Shown piece after piece: positions 1 through 11,921 of a stretch of DNA of 64,000 nucleotides. This stretch comes from Gliomastix tumulicola (lineage: Eukaryota; Ascomycota; Sordariomycetes; Hypocreales; Bionectriaceae). The stretch lies in contig BCHX01000007.1 of the NCBI GenBank assembly GCA_001599755.1, positions 434,001-498,000 on the forward strand. The letters run 5' to 3'. A model generated the notes under the pieces. The model was not told the origin of the DNA and did no database searches. It worked only from the letters and a program-made list of their open reading frames with translations. How positions within the stretch are numbered: position 1 is the stretch's first letter; each line of letters opens with the position of its first letter. The position numbers and the translations under genes are program-made.

Positions 1-1940
1 GTACTTGCGGGAGGCTTTGGCCAATCATCCGACTGGCGTCCTCGCCTTCCGCTTTTGGTCAAACCGACCTGGACACACTTCTGCAAATATCACTCTCACG
101 CGTAACCAGGGTGTTGTGTCACGGCGTACGACAGGAGAGTCGTCCATCCTCATCGGTCAGGGGACGGTTGATGCGGGATACCTGTTCGCTTCAGGCATAC
201 GCATCATCGCGAAAGCTGGTAAGGTCGTGCCGCCCGAAATCATAGCCTATGAATCTAGCTAATCGCTCTGCAGGAACTGTCTCTGTTTCTGGCAACACCC
301 ATATCATCACGGGTGCAGACTCAATTGAGGTCTTTTACGATGCCGAGACTTTGTTCAGATACCCCGACGGCTCATACGAGAGGCGAGTTGAGGAGAAGCT
401 GGCCTCGGCTGCCTCGCAGGGGTTTGCGGCTGTCAAGTCTGCGGCAATTATTGACCATCGCGAGCTGTATAATCGAGCGTCCCTCTCCTTTGCTGTCTCG
501 AACCCAGGGGCAGGCCAGCTGGCTACAGACTCTCGGCTGCGAGCTATCAACACCACAGGTTCGTTTGAGAACGATCCGTCGTTGCTTGAGCTTGCCTACA
601 ACTTTGGCCGCTACCTCCTCATCGCCTCAAGCCGCCCTGGCTCCCTCCCAGCAAATCTTCAGGGGATCTGGAACGAGAACTTCTCTCCCTCTTGGGGCTC
701 CAGGTACACCATTAACATCAACATTGAGATGAATTACTGGCTTGCCGAAGACAACAACCTTCCAGAGCTTCTGGAGCCGCTCTGGGAGCATCTTGGCCGC
801 ATGCAAGAGCGAGGCGGCGACGTTGCCCGGGAAATGTACAACTGCGGCGGCTGGGTGTGCCACCATAATACCGACCTCTGGGGAGACTGTGCTCCTCAGG
901 ACAGGCTCACAGGTGCTACCGCCTGGCCAATGGGGGGCGCCTGGCTGACCAACCAGGCCATGGATCACTTCCGTTTTACGAGAGACCTAGCCTACGCTAG
1001 AGATGTTGCTTTGCCTCTGGCCAAGGGAGCCATCGAATTCTTCAAGGATTTTGCTGTCATGCAAGGGGGACGATACGTCTTCTACCCATCCAACTCGCCC
1101 GAGATGTCCCTGAAGATACCAGCCGGTCAGCCCAATGCAGGCGCATGGACGGGCCTAGCCAAAGATACACAGATGGACCGCGCTCTCCTGCACGATCTGC
1201 TCTCAAGTTTCATCGAGCTTTCCGAAGCCGTCGGCAGCACTGATGGCGTCGCGGATGCCAAAGAGTTCTTGGGTCTTATTGGACCGCCGAGCGTCAGCCC
1301 GACAACCGGACGTCTGATGGAGTGGAATATCGATTACGCCGAGACTGAATCTGGCCACCGCCATTTCTCCTCCATGTATGGCCTCCACCCAGGACGCCAG
1401 TACTCGCCTCTCAAGGGAAATCAGACAGTCTATCAGGGAGCCCTCGGTCTTCTCGACTACAGGATGAGCCGCGGCTCGGGAAGCACGGGCTGGTCTCGTT
1501 CTTGGGCTGCGATATTCAGGGCTCGCTCGTTCCAAGGCACGACGGCTCTTGATTACCTCCATCACCTTCTCGTCACATACACCAGCGATAACCTTTTCAG
1601 CGACGCACACGGTGTACTGCAGATGGATGCGACGTTTGGGATCGTGGCCGCGGTGAATGAGATGTTCCTCCAATCCAATAATGACCTGGTTCATATTGGG
1701 CCGGCGCTCCCTGACAATGCGGTGACATCTGGCGAATTCCATGGTTGGATTGCGCGGGGGTCATTCGTCGTCGATGCGGCGTGGGAAGATGGCCATATCA
1801 TTTCCGCATCGGTGACGTCTCGTGCTGGCGAGGTGCTGGCCATCAGGGTGGAGGACGGAAGGCCCTTCAAGGTCAACTGCAGGCGTTATGACGGGCCAGT
1901 TGCCACTGAGAAAGGCGGGGTGTATCGCATTACCTTCTAA
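1..1940 (+). CDS. Glycoside hydrolase family 95 (alpha-L-fucosidase), 5' end outside window
   Basis: Removes terminal alpha-1,2-linked fucose (some members galactose) from glycans; fungal members are normally secreted. Two exons are visible: 1-218, read from base 2 with its beginning outside the window, and 274-1940. The intron 219-273 (GTAAGG donor, CTGCAG acceptor, 55 nt) joins a codon with one base on the left and two on the right, so the frame continues smoothly. About 628 residues are present. Family landmarks: NINIEMNYW, where the two Asn of the N-x-N pair match catalytic-site Asn residues of GH95; then HRHFSSMYGLHPG, GSTGWSRSW and GVLQMDATFG, which corresponds to the usual QIDGNFG region. 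The C-terminal beta domain is complete and ends at a TAA. A signal peptide cannot be judged because the N terminus is missing. The family call is firm; the exact substrate is inference. Confidence 0.93.
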
Positions 1941-3094
1941 ATGCTGCTGTATCATAGCCGAGTCGGATGTGGTTGGCATACAGAACTCGGGGCTGTTGGC
2001 CTCCAGGATGTTTGGGGAAGACCTCCTAATGTCATCACACTCCTTCTATACATTGAAATGTTATCGTGTTCTTCGGAGCAGCAAAGAGTCTCAAATGCGT
2101 CCTTGATAAACATAAGCAGCGAAAGTAGATATATTCAAGGGCTTGGTGGGCACACGCTCTCACACTGGGTTCTGATGGAGCTTCCACTGTGCGGTCTGCG
2201 AGATGATGAGATGCAAACCTTCAACTATAGATCAGTGGATAGAACTAGACTAGCCGCAAGGCCACGGGAGGAGGGGGAACAGCCCAGCTATCCTGACCGC
2301 ATGATTCCAAAAGATAGAGAAGCTCGTCGCTTGCTACTAGCGTGTTGTATGCGGGCAAGTAACGAGATCTTTCGTACCAGTTCCTAATAGCACCTTCCCA
2401 CTCAGGGCACGGCCAAGGTATTCTTCAGAATCATCATGGAGGCAGCACAGGAGACTCGCCACAAGCCAAATAGTTCGAACAACAGTCTTTTCTTTCTTTA
2501 TGACTTATAGCTCTACAGCCCAACTAACAAATCCTATAGTAATAGCCATTTCCTCCTGAATATGTAGCTGGGTTTAATCAGAATTTCGGGGCCTTTTACT
2601 GAGAAGTCGAATAACCACAACAGGCATAAGAAGGCAGCACACACCCCAAGTGTTTCCACGGCATACGGTCGCTTTCTAAGAATATGTTGCATCTTCGTCC
2701 TTGATACGATGATCTTTTGAGAGGCGATACCCCCATCGAGTTTCCTAGACCAAGGGATTGTCACTGGGCTCCGTTATCGTCAGACCAACTCGCACTGAAT
2801 GCTAATTAACCCCTGGAGACTGATAGCCCCCAAGTGGACTACTAAAAGAGACTAGGAGCCGCATATCCAAGAGGCACAGCGTATCATTCTGACAGGGTAG
2901 AGCAGCAAGCGACTAACTGATACGAGAAGTATTACAGCGGCGCCAATACTAGTTCAGCCGGCTGTCGCGCTAAACTCCCGGGCCGTCGGTCATCGTCCTC
3001 ACCGCATATCTCCTCCCATCTCACTATCCCTTCCATCTATCTCTCTCTCTCTTCACACAACGCAGTATCAATACCAACTAACCGCCATCAAAAA
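1941..3094. other. Intergenic region, no gene supported
   Basis: This holds the 3' flank of the fucosidase gene and the promoter of the downstream sulfotransferase-like gene. Short open frames of up to 148 codons are present but show no recognisable domain or codon pattern. A CT-rich tract at about 3031-3057 lies just upstream of the next ATG, typical of a fungal core promoter. Confidence 0.6.
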
Positions 3095-3919
3095 ATGGCA
3101 GACCAGACCAAAACCAACCGCCCAACCCTCGTCCTGGCCCTCGGCTTCCCCCGCACAGGCACCTCCTCCATGTGCGAGGCCCTCACCCTCCTCGGCTACC
3201 AGAATGTCTACCACGGCATCAAATCCCTCGACTCCCCGCAGGACTGGGTCGCGCTCTCGCGCGCCGCCGACGCCACCTTCCCCAACCTGCCCAGCTACAC
3301 GAGCAGGGCCTTCACCCGCGACGACTGGGACGAGGTCTTTGGCGACTGCGAGGCCGTGACGGACGTCGGCGCCATGTTCGCCCCGCAGCTCGTGGAGGCG
3401 TACCCGGAGGCCAAGGTCGTGCTCGTGCGGCGGGACTACGACAAGTGGTACAAGAGCATGGAGGAGTCGGTCTTCCGGAACCTCTGGGGCCCGATCCCGG
3501 ATTTCCTGGTCGGTGTCGTTGAGCCCATCCTCGGGTCGTCGGCGGGGCCGGCGAACCGGAAGATGATCCTGGGCGTCTTCCGGGCCAAGGACGTCGATGA
3601 GGTGCGGGCGAATGCGAGGGAGACGTACGAGAGGCACTACGCGACGATCCGGGAGATGGTGCCCGCGGACCGGCTACTAGAGTTTGACCTTAAGCAGGGG
3701 TGGGGACCACTGTGCAAGTTTCTAGGGAGGGACGTGCCAGAGGAGTGGAAGGGGAGGGAAGGCGAGTTCCCACATGTGAACGAGGCGGCGGCGATGAGGG
3801 AGAAGATAATGGAGCAGCAGGGGAAGATGCTGAGGAAAGCCGGGCGGGTGCTGGCTCCGTGGGCTGCTGGGGCGGTTGCCATTGGAGCAGCTTGGTACTC
3901 GAAGGGATCATTGTGGTAG
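3095..3919 (+). CDS. Sulfotransferase-like P-loop protein (Sulfotransfer_4 family)
   Basis: An intronless 274-residue protein. Near residues 12-30 it has a P-loop/PAPS-type motif (GFPRTGTSSM) followed by EALTLLGY, the usual start of the large fungal family related to Sulfotransfer_4. A second landmark, KVVLVRRDYDKWYKSM near residue 110, matches the conserved region in which an Arg contacts the 3'-phosphate in sulfotransferases. The last 25 residues are hydrophobic (APWAAGAVAIGAAW) and could anchor the protein in a membrane. Members are often annotated as NAD-dependent epimerase in fungal genomes, but the motif order here fits sulfotransferases, not a Rossmann fold. The physiological acceptor is unknown. 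The ATG at 3095 follows a CT-rich leader and an AAAA context. Confidence 0.85.
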   Translation: MADQTKTNRPTLVLALGFPRTGTSSMCEALTLLGYQNVYHGIKSLDSPQDWVALSRAADATFPNLPSYTSRAFTRDDWDEVFGDCEAVTDVGAMFAPQLVEAYPEAKVVLVRRDYDKWYKSMEESVFRNLWGPIPDFLVGVVEPILGSSAGPANRKMILGVFRAKDVDEVRANARETYERHYATIREMVPADRLLEFDLKQGWGPLCKFLGRDVPEEWKGREGEFPHVNEAAAMREKIMEQQGKMLRKAGRVLAPWAAGAVAIGAAWYSKGSLW

Positions 3920-4702
3920 ACTGCCTTTATGCGAGGCGATGGTGTGTGGGTTTTGTATTAGTTCTTGTATTGGATCTTGTAGGAGGATCCAGACTAGCCA
4001 TGTGCTCTATAGATCCCAACCGTACTCTGACGGGACATTCGGACAAGTATAGTATTTGAAAGCGCGATATGAGAGACTAGTTCGGCCTCCATCCGTAGTC
4101 ATCCTCATACAGCCTTCTTTCCTTGAGTACAGACAACCTATCACAGACAGCCCGGTGCGCCCCCTGAACTCCCAGCCTCTCCCCTCCCCCCCAACCCAAC
4201 CATCAAGGTCTTCCAGACACAATCCAACCAAAGCTTTATAATTCGCACCCATTCATATTCCCCCAGGAACATGTGGAGGACTGACATATGGCGCAACTGG
4301 GAACATCTCTCATATCTACTTGCCATCTACTTGCCATCTATTGCCAAATACAGAACTAACATCACAGCCATATGTCACTTGTCACACCAACTACTACAGA
4401 TTTCACCCATGTTACAGCATATATATGTTATTTACTACCATCTATTAGCAATATGTCTGATCATTTTGCCAGTTGGTTCTTATGTTCCCTTTTTGTCTTT
4501 TCAAATCGGGGACGAAAAAGTTGTGCAGACAAATAAAGGTGAAGTCGAACCCCAGTGCCAGTGTCACGGAGGATCACCAGCCCCCACGTCAGCTGGGCGC
4601 TATCAGCTCGTACCCCGCGACAATGAATCCCTCACATCAGCAGGGCCGACGAAGAACAGCCCAGTTCATATCCCGCCTAGCTGCCCCCGGCGTTACAGCA
4701 CC
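3920..4702. other. Intergenic / possible leader of the HET gene
   Basis: No independent gene is supported. From 4271 the frame of the downstream HET gene is open upstream of its likely start and would add 144 residues, including a hydrophobic stretch; these residues do not look like the beginning of a HET protein. An 11-bp unit (TCTACTTGCCA) is repeated nearly three times at 4315-4346. Confidence 0.5.
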
Positions 4703-6682
4703 ATGTGGCTCATCAACACGTGGTCGCTCGAGCTCGAGTACTTCGTCGACCCGGAGAGCGACGGCGTCCGCTACGCCATCCTCTCCCATACCTGGGGCCG
4801 CGACCAGGACGAAGTCACGTTCCAGCAGTTCGCCGACAAGCAGGCGGCCTCGCTGAAACCGGGCTTCGCCAAGATCCGGCGGACGTGCGAGATGGCGCGC
4901 GCCGAGGGGCTGGGCTACGCGTGGGTGGACACGTGCTGCATCGACAAGAGCAGCAGCGCCGAGCTGTCCGAGGCCATCAACTCCATGTTCGCCTGGTACC
5001 GGGCGTCGAGTGTGTGCTACGCATATCTGGCCGACCTCGACGGCGACGACGACGACGATGACGGTGACGGACCGCTGCGTGGCGTGCGGCGGGATGTCCG
5101 GGGCATGTTCCCCGTGGAGCTGGCGCTGCACAGGGACGCGGTGAGGACGAGCCCCTTCGCGAGGTCACGCTGGTTCACGCGCGGCTGGACGCTGCAGGAG
5201 CTCATCGCGCCGCGGCGGCTGCGCTTCTACGACGCGCGCTGGCGCGAGTTCGGCACCAAGCGCTCGCTGCACTGGCCGCTGCAGGTCATCACGCACATCG
5301 ACGCCAGCGTGCTGCTCGACAGCGGGCAGCTGCTCACGCGGTCCGTGTGGCGGCGCATGTCGTGGGCGGCGGCGAGGGACACGAAGCGCGTCGAGGACAT
5401 CGCGTACTGCCTCCTGGGCATCTTTGACATCAGCATGCCGCTCATCTACGGGGAGGGGTACAAGGCCTTCCAGCGGCTGCAGGAGGAGATCACGCGCAAG
5501 GAGGGCGATGTCAGCATCCTCGACTGGCACGCGGTGGGCATGCCGCATCCGCGGTACCGTCCCGTGCAGTACAAGAATGCCACGAAGCCGCCGGAGAGCA
5601 GGGGCGCGTTCGCATGGGCGCCGTCCGAATTCATCGCGCCCGACTCCATGTTCGACGAAGAGAACATCGACGAGAGGCTAAGATATGGGGACTACAACGA
5701 TGCCGTCGGCCTCTACAGCCCCAACTTCAACCGCAACGACGCCGACGAGGCCATGGGACGCATCAGAGCCTACAAGCTCGAGATGGGACCGCAGTCGAGC
5801 GTGGTGATCCGGTGCAGGGAGGGCCACAAGATCAAGGCCACGGCGGTCGACGAGTTTCGAGGTCTGGGCCGGGAGCGGTCCGAGTACACGGCGCTGCCGA
5901 CGCCCAAGGGCCTCGTACACCGGTCTGTCATCTTCCACAACTTCGACGGCTTTGCCTTTCGGTCTGAGGACCCGGACCGCGTGACGTTTAGCCACAGATC
6001 CGTGGAGAGAGAGTACGAGAACTTCAGGATACTGGGGCAGCACCGAGCCATGGTCCTGGAGGCTATGAAGGGGACGCGATGCACCATCAACATGAACGGG
6101 AACCCCACCTTCACCGACGTGTGGCCGCAGAGATACTGGAAGGACGACCTGGTCGGCTGGGCCTTCACGCAGGAGCAGTCGACGATGCTGGTGGAGATGA
6201 TGGCCCCCAAGGTGTTTGGGATCCTGCAGGGCTATCTCACCTTGCAGGGCAAGCGGCAGTACTTTGCGCTCATCGTCGGCTCGGACCCGCCGCGAAACGA
6301 GAAAGGCACGCCGACCTACTCCGGGCCGCCGCGGTTCTTCGGACTCTGCGTGACGGACAGGCCGCCTCCTGCCGACGAGACGATGCTGAACTGGGTCAGG
6401 GAGCAGGTGTTCCAGCCGGACGTCGACCTCAAGCAGGCGGCGGCCGACCTGAGCACGCGGTTCGACAGGGACAAGTTCGCCGTATACTCGGGCAGGACAG
6501 AGACGGCCGTCGCGTACGCCTCAGGCAACCACATTTCCACAAGGCTGAACTTCGAGATCGACTGCCGCTTCCCGGACGCCATGACGATGGCGGAGTCGGA
6601 GCAGGGCGACTGGAGCTGGCAGCTCGACGTGGACGTGCGCAAGTTCACGGAGAAGAACGGCCACCGGACGTACAGAGAATAG
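4703..6682 (+). CDS. HET domain protein (heterokaryon-incompatibility type)
   Basis: A 659-residue intronless protein with the N-terminal layout of HET-E-type incompatibility proteins. It begins MWLINTWSLELE, then the three HET blocks: YAILSHTWG (about residue 24), YAWVDTCCIDK (about residue 72) and WFTRGWTLQELIAP (about residue 160). These are followed by the usual KRVEDIAYCLLGIFDISMPL and LIYGEGYKAF segments. A short acidic run of seven Asp (about residue 115) interrupts the HET core. The C-terminal half has no NACHT, WD40 or ankyrin repeats, so this is a HET-plus-unknown-domain type. HET domains trigger cell death when fused to an activated sensor. I chose the ATG at 4703 because HET proteins of this class start this way; an in-frame ATG at 4271 is possible but its extension looks non-coding. 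Confidence 0.9.
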   Translation: MWLINTWSLELEYFVDPESDGVRYAILSHTWGRDQDEVTFQQFADKQAASLKPGFAKIRRTCEMARAEGLGYAWVDTCCIDKSSSAELSEAINSMFAWYRASSVCYAYLADLDGDDDDDDGDGPLRGVRRDVRGMFPVELALHRDAVRTSPFARSRWFTRGWTLQELIAPRRLRFYDARWREFGTKRSLHWPLQVITHIDASVLLDSGQLLTRSVWRRMSWAAARDTKRVEDIAYCLLGIFDISMPLIYGEGYKAFQRLQEEITRKEGDVSILDWHAVGMPHPRYRPVQYKNATKPPESRGAFAWAPSEFIAPDSMFDEENIDERLRYGDYNDAVGLYSPNFNRNDADEAMGRIRAYKLEMGPQSSVVIRCREGHKIKATAVDEFRGLGRERSEYTALPTPKGLVHRSVIFHNFDGFAFRSEDPDRVTFSHRSVEREYENFRILGQHRAMVLEAMKGTRCTINMNGNPTFTDVWPQRYWKDDLVGWAFTQEQSTMLVEMMAPKVFGILQGYLTLQGKRQYFALIVGSDPPRNEKGTPTYSGPPRFFGLCVTDRPPPADETMLNWVREQVFQPDVDLKQAAADLSTRFDRDKFAVYSGRTETAVAYASGNHISTRLNFEIDCRFPDAMTMAESEQGDWSWQLDVDVRKFTEKNGHRTYRE

Positions 6683-8218
6683 AATAGGTCATCTGCATGT
6701 ATCCCACGGCGTCCGCGCAGCGCGTGCCGGGCAGCCGGCGAAGGCTTGACGGTGTCGGGCAGAGTTCTCGTGTTCGATCTAGCTCCTGTTAGCATGGGAC
6801 GAGTCCGGGTAAGGCGGGCGCCATTTCGTCGGGGCGGAGGGACACGACGACGGTGATGAGGAGGCGTCTAATTGGGTTTGCCAGGTGACGGGAGCTGAAG
6901 TCGACTGGAAGCCTGGGCCTGGAAGTCCTGTCAGGCAGGGCCAAGAGGGCATCTGCCGAATGAATAATGACCGGAGAAGTTGAGGTGGCGGCCGTCTTAG
7001 GCGTCGATAAGTGGGGCGACATCGGTCACAGGGGAGATGATCCACCGAGCCAGCGGACTGGACCCCTAAAGCTTGACGCGTACAGTGGACAGGCCCCTGT
7101 ATTCCCTGTATTTGCTCAGGTGTGGCTGAAGCAGTGGCTGCGGTGAGTGGTCACTCGAGTATTTTGGTGGCCAACTTCAACGCATTAGGGACACGTCAAT
7201 GCTGCATGACTCTTCAATGCGAATGCGTGCGCCCTCGGCAGTGCCAGAGGAGTATTCCATCAAGTCACAGCAGTGGTACTAATCACAATAATAATCGGTG
7301 CCTAAGCCGCGTGCCGAAGGACACAGACTTCCTATTTAAAACAAGATTTTGGAGCATCACGACTCCTCCGCACTCTACACCGTAAAAGTGCATACGTACG
7401 TACGTCCTCCTTGTGCCACCACCGACCGACCAAGGAACCTTGTCCAAATTCCCCGTCTCTAAAAAAAGGCCATTTTGTTAAGAGCCATCAGCCGTAGCGC
7501 AGCAGCTGATGTGCTACCGAAAGGCCACGACTATCTAATGCCGGCGGCCACATCAGCTCTGCACAGCCACGCAGCAGCTGCTGACGTCGTCCGCCCGCCA
7601 TTTTGCATTTTTGCAGCGCTCTTTTGCCCCCAGCGGCTTAGCGCCGAAAATTGGTGCAACGCAGCTTGACCTCCTCCGACAACCAAACAAACACTCCGTG
7701 GCTTCTGCCTCGGGCACGAATTGTTGAGGAGCTTCACTTTTTGTTCTTCTCTTTTCCTATTTTATTTTCTCCTTCTTCCGGTCCTTCTCTCCTCTTTTCT
7801 TCTTTGATTGCTATTTTGTGTCCGCTTTTTGTTCTTGTTCACAGTCGCTTATTTAAATCAGCGGAGGGGGGCCAATTGATGTCATCCTGTCTCGCTTCGT
7901 GAGGCTGCACTAATCTGAGGGCTGTGCACGCAACACACACGCCGTACTTCGCACACGATCGCTGCTTTCCTTGCCCGAACGGCGCATAAGACGCTCTCGG
8001 GCCGCTGTCGCGCTTCTGGTCCCCGAGGATCGGTCATTCATATTTTGTGTCGAACGCCCTCTCGCAGCGAGAATTGGCGTCTTGCCACCCCCCACTATCG
8101 CTCGCCTTCACTTTTTCGACTCTACAGCATCTTCATACACAAACATCACCATCCATCCGGCTTCTGGATTGCAGGCTGAGGGGAAGAGATCGTCACCCTG
8201 GCGCCAGTGAAAACGATA
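6683..8218. other. Intergenic, promoter and long leader of the next gene
   Basis: No gene is supported. It contains AT-rich TATTTAAA-like boxes at about 7332 and 7850, a TACG microsatellite-like run near 7392-7405, and a pyrimidine-rich tract at about 7735-7810 that resembles a fungal transcription start region. This suggests a leader of several hundred bases for the gene starting at 8219. Confidence 0.5.
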
Positions 8219-10346
8219 ATGGAGGCCAGATCTCTGGCCGCAATCAACTTCCTCGCTGCCAACCCGCCTCAGTATCCCATCAACCCGAGCGAGGAGCGGC
8301 AAGAGCCTTTGACTCTATACATCTCCCGCGTGCCCGGGACACGAGGTGCGTATTTCTGCATGATACTTTGGTGGTTGACCGTCGACTAACACTCCCTCAG
8401 ATGTCATTCTCTCCCCTTTCAAGCCGCAGCTGAAGAACGTCACGAGCGAGGATGTCGCCAGCTCGCTCTACTACGTGCATCTAGACACCTCGGCGTCCCA
8501 GTCCCCTGCGCGCTCCTCCTTCAGACATGACGCTCCCCGGAACAGGTCAAGCGACGAGGGTAGCCCTTCGAGGCCGGCTATCCCGCGCAAACCCATCCCC
8601 GGGAACGGCGTCGCGGCGCTTCACCCGTCCGAGAACACCCTCCGTGCCCCTGAGCCCGGTCCAGCGCAAGGCCGTCTGTCGCCTCGATCATCCATGGACT
8701 ATCAAGCTTCGCCGACGATGGACCGCTCTCCTCTTCAGAGTCACTCACCACGACTGATGGGAAACTCGAGAGGGCTTGACGACGGTCCTCCGCAGCTGCC
8801 GCCATACTCACCGATGTCGCCCATCCCGCTCACGCACGATGCTCCCATTCTTCCCCCTCCGGATGTTCCCATCCTCCCCGCCCATGAGGTCCCCGTCCCT
8901 CCCACGCACGGCGTACCTCCTCCGCCTCCGCCTCACAGGACAACAAACGTCCCCGCCCGCAAGCCCGTCATGGACCCTCGACTCGCCAACCCGACACCGC
9001 CCGCCGACCCTCCAGCCGGCGCCTACAACAGGGCCCTCCCGCCCCTCCCCCGCGAGCCGTACACGTCCAACGAGCGCGGCTACAACTTCGAGTACAGCAC
9101 CCCGGCCTCGCGCCGCAGCGCGGGACGCGACTCCTACCTCGAGTTTCAGGCGGCCCGCGGCGACGCACCGCCCCCTCCCCCACCCTTGCTGTACCCCGAC
9201 GACTCGCAGCGCATCGCTAGTCAGGTCTACGAGGCCGACTACTCTCCGCAGGCGCCGTCAGGGGGCGGGAGTCCGAACGAATTCACCCGGTCTCCGTCGC
9301 CGAAGCCGAAGGAAGTGTTCACGCTGAGTCTCATAAGGAGGGATCCGAGCTCGGGGAACCAGTGGAATGTGGGCAGGGTCACGTCCGAGCAGGTGCAGAG
9401 CAGGAGATCATCGGCAGTCGAGAGTGAATCAACTCCGGCGTCGTCGTCGTCGTCGTCGTCGTCATCGGCACGTCCGCCGATAGACATACGGATCGAGACA
9501 TCGGGGTACGCCAAGTTCCGCCACATGCCCATCCGCAGAAGCATCGACACCACGGGACCCCATGCCGCCGCCGCCGCCGCGGCGATGCTGCGGGAGACGA
9601 CGCCCCCGAACGGCGAGGACGCCGGGTTCACGAGACAGGTGCAGATGGCGTACTCCAAGAGCTGGACGTCGAACCTGAAGGAGAAGTGGAATCGCATGGA
9701 GAAGAACCACATGGCAGCGCGGCAGGGGCACACCCGCAACCATAGCGCGGTCTCGGTGGCCTCGGTCGGATCCCCCTCGACCAGTCCTCCGGCGGCCGCA
9801 GCCTCGTCGCTGCTGGGCCAGCCGGGACCGGGCATGAAGCCGCGGGGATACGTCTTCACGAGCCCGTGGGACGGCCGCTGCGACTTCCGCACGGGCAACG
9901 CGGGCCGCAGCCTGCGATGCCACCACGTGCTGCACGACGGCCAGTCCGCCGCCGTGTACAACCCGCTCGTCGCGGAGCAGCAGCAGCAGGATTCGGGCCT
10001 CGCGCCGTCCGGGGGCGGCGCGTCGTCCGTCGTCAGCGAGCTGCGCTACAACCTCCCCAGCTCGGAGCTCCTCGCGCCCGACGACCCGGAGAGGCGCAGC
10101 CGTCCTCACCAGCGGCTGGGTAGTCTCGGCAAGCTGTGGAAGCGCGAGGACGACGACGACTACGACGACGGCGAGGTGTCGCCCTTTGACCTCAACGTGG
10201 GCAAGGAGCGTGCCGGCGGAGGGAACAGGGGCAGCAGGGCCAAGCTCGGGAAGCTCATCGTGTACAACGACGGGTTGAAGATGCTGGACCTCATTGTGGC
10301 GGCCAACATTGGCATTTGGTGGGGAACCTGGGAGCGAAGTTTTTAA
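8219..10346 (+). CDS. Conserved fungal low-complexity protein, function unknown
   Basis: Two exons, 8219-8345 and 8401-10346. The 55-nt intron has a GTGCGT donor, a perfect GACTAAC branch site and a CTCAG acceptor, and the split codon reads Asp. The 690-residue product starts with an ordered-looking segment (LAAINFLAANPPQYPINPSE). Most of the rest is disordered: Pro-rich stretches, a run of Ser encoded by TCG repeats near 9440, and an Ala run near 9570. Two later segments look conserved: GYVFTSPWDGRCDF, followed by a Cys/His cluster, and a C-terminal tail (KLGKLIVYNDGLKMLDLIVA) with a hydrophobic end. I do not recognise a named family. Possible roles include a scaffold or signalling adaptor, but that is only a guess. 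Confidence 0.8.
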
Positions 10347-10864
10347 TTATTCGGGCATATCACCAAGCGATTATTATCTGGTTTCATTCGGTCTTCTTCA
10401 TCTATTACGGATTTTCTCATATATCAGCTGGTTAATGGGCACGGAGCACGGACTTTGATTTAGGAGGGAAGCATGGCGAAGCTCGGGGAGCACACTGATT
10501 TATCAACACACGGGAAAGAACGTGAAGGAATACATACCAGCAAAGGACTCTAGAGTGCAACAGATTCATTTCATAATTTTTATTTTCCATTTCATCCTCA
10601 ATTAACAAGACAATTGCAATACTTGTCGCGATACCCTCGGTGAGAACCAGGGAGGGTCACGTGATATGTCACGGGAATAGCTCCAGCCAATCACCGCCCG
10701 AGAATTGTAATCCCGCAGCTTCAACCGTCGGCAAAACTCCATCACGTCAAGGAAATTGAGCTCTTCGCCTCCCCCTCGGAACGCTCAACCACGCACCCAT
10801 TGACCCTCTCCGCTCCCGTCCTCCCACCCCGACCGCGCCAATTGGACCCTACGCAGCCTCTACG
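10347..10864. other. Intergenic, tandem genes
   Basis: 3' flank of the disordered-protein gene and promoter of the complex I subunit gene. Nothing else is visible apart from AT-rich stretches near 10560-10600. Confidence 0.5.
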
Positions 10865-11921
10865 ATGTCGTCCGCGCTCTTCGCCCGCCAGCAGCTGTAC
10901 CGGGCCACGGCGGCTGCTGCTGCTGCTGCCACTGCTGCTGGTCCCAGCTCCAGCAGCCGAGTCGTCGTCGCCCTGCAGACTCGAGGCTACGCGACGCCCA
11001 AGGGCCCGCCGCCGACCAACTTCCGCACGAGCCGCAAGGTGGAGTGGCATTGGGATAAAGATACCACGCTGGACAGGCTGGGGAAGTACTTCCTCATGAC
11101 CGAGATGGCGAGGGGGATGTACATTCTGCTCGAGCAGTTCTTCCGACCACCGTATGTGCTGGCCCTCGATCTTGCTCCGCGAAGGAAATAGGGGATTTCG
11201 ATGATATTGGGCAATATGGAGATGAATTGGAAGTGCTGACACGATGACGCAGCTACACCATTTTCTACCCCTTCGAGAAGGTTAGACAAGACCGAGCCGA
11301 GCGATGATATTTGAACAGAGCGGCAATTGACACGGATACAGGGCCCGATCTCCCCCCGATTCCGCGGCGAGCACGCCCTCCGACGATACCCCTCCGGCGA
11401 GGAGCGCTGCATCGCCTGCAAGCTCTGCGAAGCTGTGCGTCATCATCCCCCCCTTCAACCGCACGAGCGAAATATGACAAGCGAGCTGCGATGCTGACAT
11501 GATTGCAACTGCAACAGATCTGCCCTGCCCAGGCCATCACCATCGAGGCCGAGGAGCGTGCCGACGGCTCCCGACGCACGACCCGCTACGATATCGACAT
11601 GACCAAGTGCATCTACTGCGGCTTCTGCCAGGAGTCGTGCCCCGTCGACGCCATCGTTGAGAGCCCGAATGCCGAGTACGCTACCGAGACGCGCGAGGAG
11701 CTGCTATACAACAAGGGTGAGCATGAACCTCTATATTCTGAAGGCTACGAGGAATCGGAAATGCTGTGGGCTATATGGCCGCGTTCAATGCATTGGCAGT
11801 GACAAAAATTATTGTGAGATTTGGAATGCTAACGGACTCGGCAGAGAAACTCCTCTCCAATGGTGACAAGTGGGAGCCTGAGCTCGCCGCCGCCATCCGC
11901 GCCGACTCTCCCTACAGGTAA
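10865..11921 (+). CDS. NDUFS8: NADH:ubiquinone oxidoreductase TYKY (NDUFS8-type) subunit, mitochondrial
   Basis: An iron-sulfur subunit of the complex I peripheral arm carrying clusters N6a and N6b. Five exons: 10865-11151, 11253-11280, 11342-11434, 11518-11716 and 11845-11921, giving 227 residues. All junctions keep frame and have GT..AG ends. The N terminus is rich in Ala and Arg and ends in a likely cleaved mitochondrial presequence (TRGYATPKGPP). The two ferredoxin motifs are complete: CIACKLCEAICPAQAI, split by the third intron, and CIYCGFCQESCPVDAI. The protein ends in AAAIRADSPYR, as expected for fungal orthologues, with the stop TAA immediately after the last Arg codon. The length is normal for the family. 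The family assignment is essentially certain; exon 2 is only 28 nt. Confidence 0.96.
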
